From: Armatimonadota bacterium
Lineage (GTDB): Bacteria > Armatimonadota > HRBIN16
Direction: 5' to 3'
Length of the DNA: 10,598 bases
NCBI GenBank assembly: GCA_028275265.1
Contig: JAPWUZ010000065.1
Span: 1 to 10,598, forward strand
The position numbers and the translations under genes are program-made. The notes beneath the pieces were generated by a model. It was not told where the DNA came from. It saw only the letters and a program-made list of their open reading frames with translations, and made no database searches. Below, one piece after another: positions 1 to 4,382 of the stretch. Position 1 is the first letter of the stretch. Each line of letters starts with the position of its first letter.

Positions 1-76
1 CATACGTTGCCAGCTTGAATAGTGCGATACCTCCCGCGAACACCAGAATGAGCACGATGATGGTCAGACGATTCAT
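1..76 (-). CDS. N-terminus of a small membrane or exported protein (partial, runs off left edge)
   Basis: Reading leftward from an ATG at 76, 25 codons are open to the window edge and give MNRLTIIVLILVFAGGIALF followed by KLATY. This is a typical N-terminal membrane anchor or uncleaved signal: one Arg, then about 17 hydrophobic residues, then a Lys. A good ribosome binding site (GGGGAG on the minus strand, at 84-89) sits 7 nt before the ATG, and a plausible promoter lies further upstream (124-153). The gene is divergent from the regulator at 407 and shares its intergenic region, so it is a candidate target of that regulator. Too little is visible to name a function. The start is well supported; the product is unknown. 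Confidence 0.6.
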   Translation of the reverse strand, partial: MNRLTIIVLILVFAGGIALFKLATY

Positions 77-123
77 TTTGCAACTCCCCAATACAGCCTG
101 TCAGCGCGGCGTTCGTTGTGACA

Positions 124-153
124 ATGGTACCTGTTTGCCCCGCAAGAGTTCAA
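124..153 (-). promoter_or_regulatory. Candidate sigma70 promoter for the left-edge gene
   Basis: On the minus strand a TTGAAC (-35, at 148-153) and a TACCAT (-10, at 124-129) are separated by 18 bp. Each matches the consensus at four of six positions. Transcription would start near 117, about 40 nt before the ATG at 76. The palindrome at 164-189 lies just upstream of the -35 box, where an activator or repressor site could be. The matches are modest, so this is tentative. Confidence 0.35.
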
Positions 154-163
154 CCACGCAGGG

Positions 164-189
164 GGTGTTCGGCAGACCTGCCGAACACC
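164..189. repeat. Perfect 12-bp inverted repeat, possible operator or REP-like hairpin
   Basis: The left arm GGTGTTCGGCAG (164-175) and right arm CTGCCGAACACC (178-189) are exact reverse complements around a 2-bp centre (AC). A single direct copy of the outer nine bases, GGTGTTCGG, recurs at 253-261. In DNA this could be an operator for the adjacent GntR/LacI-type regulator or for the divergent gene. The nearly absent loop argues against an ordinary terminator. The neighbouring GCAGAGCAAGGCTCCTGCC segment has the style of dispersed repeats, so a REP-like origin is the alternative. Confidence 0.6.
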
Positions 190-359
190 TCGCAGAGCAA
201 GGCTCCTGCCAAGCCGTTGCTGTGCCATTGCCATGCTACGTAAGGAACCGGCGGTGTTCGGGAATCGGATTGCCTCCGTAACCAGACTCTGCGGTTCACC
301 CGAAGCAGAGCCTTCGTCCGGCGCAGTGAAAAAAATCGGTCGAATGCCCTCTGCAGGAC

Positions 360-388
360 TTGACACAACTGTGGACGAACTCTATAAT
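360..388 (+). promoter_or_regulatory. Consensus sigma70 promoter of the regulator-pseudopilin operon
   Basis: TTGACA (360-365), a 17-bp spacer and TATAAT (383-388) match the housekeeping consensus at all twelve positions with optimal spacing. Transcription should start near 395. The leader would then be only about 11 nt before the ATG at 407, or about 41 nt before the ATG at 437. A promoter this strong ahead of a repressor-type gene suggests the operon is held down by a bound regulator and is highly expressed when released. Confidence 0.8.
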
Positions 389-406
389 GAAAATACCATA
401 GGCAAG

Positions 407-1567
407 ATGAAGGAAAAACCTTACGGTAATTGCGCCATGTCTTCCGTGAAGTGGAAACAGATTGCCCACGATATCCGCGCCAGGATTGAGTGTGGAGAGT
501 TGCCTCCGGGGACGCCGCTGCCGTCAGAGAGCGAACTTGCCGAGCAGTACGGCGTGTGCCGGGTAACGGCGCACCGGGCGATGTCCGAGCTGCAAAGGCT
601 GGGGCTGGTCGTGCGCAAGCGCAAGGTGGGTACGTTTGTTGCGGAGCCGCCGCCCGCAAAGCCCGTTTTGGTAGCAGCGGTGTTTCCTTTCATGCACGAA
701 TACCCGCAGGTCGAGTACCTTCGTGGCATTCGCAGTGCACTTCCCGACCATTACAACCTGTTGCTCTGCGAGACCCGCAACGACCCTCACCTTGAGGCGC
801 AGTACCTTCGTCGGATGCACCATGAAGCGGACGGCATTATTTGTTACCCAACCTGTGACCCTAAGAATAAGTCTCTCCTGCACCGCATTCTGGACACCGG
901 CAAGCCGGTGGTGTGTGTGGACCGTCATCCACAGGGGATACCATGTGATGTGGTGATGACGGACAATTACCAGTCTGCACTGACAGGCTTGCACTATCTG
1001 GCTGAGAACGGGCATCGCGCTATCGCTCATTTCACCGATAACGCCCTCTATGTCTCTTCGATTCGCGAACGGTACGAGGCGTACCTGCAGGTGATGCGGG
1101 AGCTGGGGTGGGACGATGTCCAGCCGCTGGTGCGTCTTTTCCCCATGCACGAGAGCGTCAAGCTGGATTATCTGGCGCAGGCGGTGCATGATGCATTGTT
1201 TACACTGATGCATCAGCCCAACCCGATTAGCGCCGTGTTCTGCCTGCACGATTACTACATGGTGGCAGTGCTGGAAGCGTGTGACCGGATAGGCATCTCG
1301 GTTCCTGAGGATTTGGAGGTGCTCAGCTTTGCGGACGCTCCTCCACTGATGACCAGGGTCACTCGCTCCGTACACCGTCTCGTGCAGCAGGTATATGAGA
1401 TGGGGCGTACCGCCGCCATTCGCTTGCAACGTCGCATCAATGGGGAGGTGGTGCCATCGGAGGTAATAACGACTCTGGCAAGCTTCTACCCCGCGGAGCG
1501 CAATGCGCAGGGGGGAAGAAAAGTGGTTTCTCAAACACTATCCTATGACAAGGAGGAAAAGCCATGA
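407..1567 (+). CDS. GntR/LacI chimeric transcriptional regulator (AraR-type)
   Basis: This 386-residue protein is a DNA-binding regulator with a GntR-type winged helix at about residues 13-80 (VKWKQIAHDIRARI, then SESELAEQYGVCRVTAHRAM, then a wing ending KVGTFV). A LacI/periplasmic-binding-type sensor domain follows at about 85-372, with recognisable pieces VVCVDRHP, HYLAENGHRAIAHF and VPEDLEVLSFAD. Bacillus subtilis AraR has this same domain order, and such proteins usually sense a sugar or related small molecule. The consensus promoter just upstream rules out starts before about 395. I take ATG 407; ATG 437 is a real alternative, since the ten extra codons are AT-rich at third positions and neither start has a strong Shine-Dalgarno. 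The stop TGA overlaps the next gene's ATG (ATGA, 1564-1567). The ligand and operator are unknown; autoregulation is inferred. Confidence 0.87.
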   Translation: MKEKPYGNCAMSSVKWKQIAHDIRARIECGELPPGTPLPSESELAEQYGVCRVTAHRAMSELQRLGLVVRKRKVGTFVAEPPPAKPVLVAAVFPFMHEYPQVEYLRGIRSALPDHYNLLLCETRNDPHLEAQYLRRMHHEADGIICYPTCDPKNKSLLHRILDTGKPVVCVDRHPQGIPCDVVMTDNYQSALTGLHYLAENGHRAIAHFTDNALYVSSIRERYEAYLQVMRELGWDDVQPLVRLFPMHESVKLDYLAQAVHDALFTLMHQPNPISAVFCLHDYYMVAVLEACDRIGISVPEDLEVLSFADAPPLMTRVTRSVHRLVQQVYEMGRTAAIRLQRRINGEVVPSEVITTLASFYPAERNAQGGRKVVSQTLSYDKEEKP

Positions 1568-2313
1568 AAAACCGCGCTTTCACCCTGATCGAGCTGCTGG
1601 TGGTCATCGCGATTATCGCGATACTGGCAGCTATTCTGTTCCCGGTGTTCGCCCGCGCCCGTGAGCAGGCGCGCAAGACCAGCTGCCTGAGCAATATGAA
1701 GCAGATTGGTCTGGGCATCGGCATGTACGTGCAGGACTACGACGAGAAGTACTTCTCGTGGAGCAGCGAGTGCGCGCACACGCCGGACTGTAACGGCGAC
1801 ATCGTGATGGCCTTCACGCGGTGGGCGGTGCTGGTACAGCCCTACGTGAAGAACGCACAGATTTTCATCTGCCCATCCTACCCAGATAACTTCTGGAAGT
1901 GGGGCGGCTGGCCCGCCAACGGCTGCCCGGACCTGTGGCCGGTGCAGGGGTTCAGGGGGCTGTCGTACGACTTCAAACTGGGCTTGGCGACGGGTTCGCG
2001 GTGTGGCGTCAAGCTCGCCAGCATTGACAAGCCGGCGCAGACCATCGTCTCCTATGAGAACAGCCCCATCCACGCGGAGAAGAGCGTGCCGTTCTGGTCA
2101 TGCACGGACAATCCGCAGGTGTTCACTCGCATGGCGTTCAACGCCATCTTCGCGGACGGACATGCCCGCTACATCATGGCGGGTAACCACCGGTTCGTCA
2201 AGTTCCGCACGTGGGAAAGGGGTTACCCCTGTCCCAACTTTGATCCTCACTGGTACGTCCGTGACGATGGGAATAACACCTGGAACCCCAGCGAGGGCTG
2301 GGACATCGACTGA
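1564..2313 (+). CDS. DUF1559-type prepilin/pseudopilin (type II secretion or type IV pilin-like)
   Basis: The 249-residue protein begins with MKNRA then FTLIELLVVIAIIAIL, the N-terminal cleavage/methylation motif recognised by prepilin peptidase, with Glu at +5 of the mature protein. The hydrophobic helix (about 6-29) anchors it before assembly, and the rest should be outside the membrane. Near the C-terminus FNAIFADGHARYI is the DG motif of the DUF1559 family; the His expected ten residues before the Asp is Thr188. The residue before the cleavage site is Ala5 rather than the usual Gly. Eight cysteines (41, 70, 76, 103, 121, 147, 180, 223) could form disulfides. A strong AAGGAGG lies at 1549-1555, inside the end of the regulator gene, and the start overlaps the regulator's stop. 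Whether it forms a filament or a surface protein cannot be told. Confidence 0.85.
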   Translation: MKNRAFTLIELLVVIAIIAILAAILFPVFARAREQARKTSCLSNMKQIGLGIGMYVQDYDEKYFSWSSECAHTPDCNGDIVMAFTRWAVLVQPYVKNAQIFICPSYPDNFWKWGGWPANGCPDLWPVQGFRGLSYDFKLGLATGSRCGVKLASIDKPAQTIVSYENSPIHAEKSVPFWSCTDNPQVFTRMAFNAIFADGHARYIMAGNHRFVKFRTWERGYPCPNFDPHWYVRDDGNNTWNPSEGWDID

Positions 2314-2323
2314 TGAACGGCAA

Positions 2324-2346
2324 GGGCAGGCGGCTATCGCCTGCCC
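2324..2346 (+). terminator. GC-rich hairpin between pseudopilin and small membrane protein genes
   Basis: GGGCAGGCG (2324-2332) and CGCCTGCCC (2338-2346) pair perfectly around a 5-nt loop (GCTAT), 10 nt after the pseudopilin stop. No T tract follows, and the next gene's Shine-Dalgarno starts at 2362. It is more likely a partial terminator or an mRNA-stabilising stem that lowers expression of the next gene than a full stop. Confidence 0.5.
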
Positions 2347-2373
2347 GCCCGAACCCTACTTAAGGAGGCAGAG

Positions 2374-2574
2374 ATGGAGGACAAGGGCAAGCGCACGATG
2401 ATGGGCATCATTGCCGTCGTCATCATCGTGATTGCGCTGGTGGTGATTGGTTTGCAATGGGGCAAACAGCAGAAAGAGAAACAGCAGGTCTTGCCGACCG
2501 AGCGCCCCTCATGGTTTGGAGGTGGGGCAGGGGCACCGACCGGCGCTCCCGCACCTCAGACATCCGGGCAGTAG
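2374..2574 (+). CDS. Small single-helix membrane protein, function unknown
   Basis: This 66-residue protein has a charged start (MEDKGKR), a membrane helix at about residues 9-28 (MMGIIAVVIIVIALVVIGLQ), a basic stretch (KQQKEKQQ) and a Gly/Pro/Ala-rich tail (about 46-66). The ribosome binding site AAGGAGG (2362-2368) sits 5 nt before the ATG and is as strong as that of the pseudopilin gene, which supports a real gene despite its size. It follows the pseudopilin by 60 nt in the same direction and is probably co-transcribed through the intervening hairpin. A role accompanying the pseudopilin at the membrane is inferred from position only. I recognise no family. Confidence 0.65.
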   Translation: MEDKGKRTMMGIIAVVIIVIALVVIGLQWGKQQKEKQQVLPTERPSWFGGGAGAPTGAPAPQTSGQ

Positions 2575-2591
2575 CGCGTGTTGGAGCAGAA

Positions 2592-2615
2592 CCGGGCGGG
2601 GCATCTCCCGCCCGG
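2592..2615 (+). terminator. Hairpin closing the regulator-pseudopilin operon
   Basis: CCGGGCGGG (2592-2600) and CCCGCCCGG (2607-2615) form a perfect 9-bp stem with a 6-nt loop, 18 nt after the stop of the small membrane protein. It lies between two convergent genes and could act in both directions. It lacks a T run on either strand, so termination is likely but not certain. Confidence 0.55.
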
Positions 2616-2637
2616 ACAAAGGAGTAAGTGGTAGTCG

Positions 2638-4095
2638 CTAAAAATCGCCACCACCGACATCACCTCCAAAATCTCCACCCACGTCGAAATCGGCGAAGTC
2701 TCCTCCACCTGCGTCGACATCGCCTGCGTCGAAGCCACCGAACAGACTGTCAAAGAAGTCTCCTCCTCCTGCGTCGGTATCGCTTGTTTCACTCCCTCCG
2801 AAGGTGCCGTCGAAGAAATCGCCGCCGCCAGCGTCCGCGTCCGGGTTATCTCCTCCCACGTTCACGGGTTGATGTTCATGGATAATAACGGGTGCCGGGT
2901 GGGACAGGATACTGCCCAGCAGAAGCAGGCTCACCCAGTCCATTCCCGGGTAGGGTCTGCCGTAATCGCGGTAGGGGTCATAGTCCGGGTTCTCGTACCA
3001 TGGGCGCATACGGTCCCCGTCGCGGAACACGCGCATCGCCGGGGTTTCACCACGCCGCAGCTGCGCCGCGCACTCCTCGCACGCCCATACCTTTCGCGTC
3101 TGCTCGCCGACGGTCACCTCTACCGGCTGCAGTTCGCTGAGCGTGGGTGGTTTTGAGCAGAAGAAGCAGGCGTAGGTGCGGTCGTTGGGGCGGATGGATA
3201 CATATCCCTCCGGGGCAACCGATTCGTCGGGCTCTTCCTCCACGTGGATACTGGTGTCGCCGCCTGCGCGCAGGATGTATTTCTTCGCCTTCTCTACGCT
3301 CATCTGCGCTTTGTCCAGCAGGTGCTCTGCTCGCCACAGGTCTTCCGGTCGCTTTGCTTTTTCCATTATCTCCACCGCTTTTGCTTGCAGTTCGGCGGCT
3401 CGCTGGCGGTGTTCACGGGCGCGTGTGGCATCTTCCCCTTCCGGTAGCACGTCGATGTAGCCATCCAGGTACTCGATGCCCTCCAGCACCTGCGCGCGCA
3501 GACCCTGCAGCCGTGCTTTCAGTCTGGCTACCTCTCGCGCCCTTCGGCGAATCACCCAGGCGACACCACCCACCACGAGAACGGCGGGAACGCCAATCAG
3601 TGCTATCGCTCCCACTGTAGAACTGCGTCGCTCGGCAGTGTAGTGGTCACGCAGAGCACGGGCTAGCTGCTCCAGCCCCTGCGTGTAGCCCTGACTTGCG
3701 AACACGGTGCGATACCGTTGGAATATCTGTGTTGCCTGCTCATTGGGTATCACATCGCTGCTGATAGAGACACCGCCGTACAGCCCGGGAGCCTGGGGCA
3801 CCAGAACGACCACTGCCCCTTCCTGGATGTTCAGGGTGTTACGCAGGGCGTAAGCCAGTTTGTTGCGTGATTGCCTGTCGCGGAGCGGAACCACCACGAA
3901 CTTCACTGTGAACGGGCGCAGCTGCTGCGCGACCTGCTGTAGTTGCGCCTTGTCCACCACACCAGCCAGCTCTGGAGCCACGTAGACATCCCCCTGTATG
4001 AGCGCATCTACCAGAGGGTTCTCCGCCCGTGTGGAGGTTTGCGCAAGCACTGGCACGGCAATCAGGCAAAGCAGTACTATCGTCAACGTGCGCAT
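2638..4095 (-). CDS. TPM-like membrane protein with coiled coil, zinc ribbon and Gly/Asp/Phe repeat tail
   Basis: The 485-residue protein starts at ATG 4095, where AAGGAG (4105-4110) is well placed and a signal peptide begins at once (residues 1-18, ending VPVLA). An exported domain (about 20-155) carries the pattern DVYVAPEL, FVVVPL, GAVVVLVPQ, reminding me of TPM (YgcG/Psb32) and related Rv1476-like domains; this is a weak family call. A membrane helix (about 160-182) ends in RRRAR, putting the rest in the cytoplasm. There follow a coiled coil (about 185-277), a zinc ribbon with Cys310, Cys313, Cys339 and Cys342, a short hydrophobic segment (about 386-397), and a tail of Gly, Asp and Phe in 20-residue periods. 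TPM proteins often end in Gly-rich tails; the Asp content here is unusual. A possible -10 box (CATAAT, 4152-4157, minus strand) lacks a clear -35. The tRNA gene lies upstream. Confidence 0.75.
   Translation of the reverse strand: MRTLTIVLLCLIAVPVLAQTSTRAENPLVDALIQGDVYVAPELAGVVDKAQLQQVAQQLRPFTVKFVVVPLRDRQSRNKLAYALRNTLNIQEGAVVVLVPQAPGLYGGVSISSDVIPNEQATQIFQRYRTVFASQGYTQGLEQLARALRDHYTAERRSSTVGAIALIGVPAVLVVGGVAWVIRRRAREVARLKARLQGLRAQVLEGIEYLDGYIDVLPEGEDATRAREHRQRAAELQAKAVEIMEKAKRPEDLWRAEHLLDKAQMSVEKAKKYILRAGGDTSIHVEEEPDESVAPEGYVSIRPNDRTYACFFCSKPPTLSELQPVEVTVGEQTRKVWACEECAAQLRRGETPAMRVFRDGDRMRPWYENPDYDPYRDYGRPYPGMDWVSLLLLGSILSHPAPVIIHEHQPVNVGGDNPDADAGGGDFFDGTFGGSETSDTDAGGGDFFDSLFGGFDAGDVDAGGGDFADFDVGGDFGGDVGGGDF
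2695..2842 (-). repeat. Imperfect 60-bp tandem repeat encoding the Asp/Gly/Phe tail
   Basis: Two full 60-bp units and part of a third align without gaps: GAAGTCTCCTCCACCTGCGTC starts the first at 2695, its equivalent GAAGTCTCCTCCTCCTGCGTC the second at 2755, and a more diverged copy the third at 2815. In the protein this gives DADAGGGDFFD, DTDAGGGDFFD and DVDAGGGDFAD spaced exactly 20 residues apart. The repeats lie in the coding frame, so copy number can vary without frameshift. Confidence 0.75.
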
Positions 4096-4197
4096 TGTGG
4101 CTTTCTCCTTCTGTGCAGTCTCGCGACGGCTGTCGTGCACTCTCCTGACTCATTATGACATACCCGGAGCGCGTGGAGTTGCGGCAAATAAAAAAAC

Positions 4198-4273
4198 TGG
4201 CGCGCCCGGAGGGACTCGAACCCCCAACCCTCAGATCCGAAGTCTGATGCTCTATCCATTGAGCTACGGGCGC
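4198..4273 (-). tRNA. tRNA-Arg (anticodon TCG)
   Basis: On the minus strand the cloverleaf is complete. The acceptor stem GCGCCCG pairs with CGGGCGC. The D arm is AGCTCAATGGATAGAGC. The anticodon stem TCAGA/TCTGA encloses loop CTTCGGA, giving anticodon TCG (reads CGA and, with wobble, other CGN codons). The T arm is GGGGG, TTCGAGT, CCCTC with one G-T pair. The discriminator is G and the CCA end is encoded (TGG on the plus strand, 4198-4200). A run of seven T (4190-4196, minus strand) follows at once and probably ends or pauses transcription. Confidence 0.96.
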
Positions 4274-4284
4274 GCTCTGCATAT

Positions 4285-4313
4285 ATTATCCCACAAAAGT
4301 CACCGAATCGCAA
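4285..4313 (-). promoter_or_regulatory. Promoter of the tRNA-Arg gene
   Basis: On the minus strand TTGCGA (-35, 4308-4313) and GATAAT (-10, 4285-4290) are 17 bp apart, matching the consensus at four and five of six positions. Transcription would start about 5 nt before the mature tRNA 5' end at 4273. Confidence 0.6.
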
Positions 4314-4382
4314 GTAGCCACAGGACAGGATTCTCAATCTACAGGGCGAACAGGATGGCGACCGAACTCTGGAGGTGAAAGG

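Larger units (their letters stand above)
77..406. other. 330-bp divergent intergenic region
   Basis: No convincing gene lies between the left-edge gene (minus) and the regulator (plus). The stretch contains a candidate minus-strand promoter (124-153), a perfect 12-bp inverted repeat (164-189), and an imperfect hairpin at 191-208 (GCAGAGC, three-base loop, GCT, an unpaired C, CTGC). A third copy of the inverted-repeat half-site (GGTGTTCGG) lies at 253-261, and a consensus promoter at 360-388. The open frames crossing it have no ribosome binding sites and no recognisable protein, so I treat them as chance. Confidence 0.6.

Noticed and set aside
233..406. N-terminal extension of the regulator back to ATG 233
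   Set aside because: It crosses the consensus promoter and the repeat region, adds 58 residues with no domain, and would lie upstream of the predicted transcription start.
421..429. TTAC-G-GTAA mini-palindrome near the regulator start as an operator
   Set aside because: Four-base arms are too short to separate from chance without conservation data.
524..1534. 336-codon open frame on the minus strand across the regulator
   Set aside because: It is antisense to a clearly recognisable GntR/LacI protein, lacks a ribosome binding site, and its translation shows no domain pattern. High GC makes such shadows common.
1543..2073. 176-codon minus-strand frame opposite the pseudopilin
   Set aside because: It lies antisense to a strong prepilin motif gene and its translation is Arg/His-rich without family features.
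2695..2842. Regular 60-bp repeats as a CRISPR array
   Set aside because: The units are contiguous, have no unique spacers and lie in the coding frame of a protein tail.
3147..3620. 157-codon plus-strand frame opposite the TPM-like protein
   Set aside because: The minus-strand gene has a signal peptide, ribosome binding site and zinc ribbon, while this frame is a low-complexity Arg/Pro/Ser product.
4096..4140. Longer N-terminus (start at 4140) for the TPM-like protein
   Set aside because: It would bury the signal peptide behind 15 charged residues and ignore the well-placed AAGGAG before the ATG at 4095.
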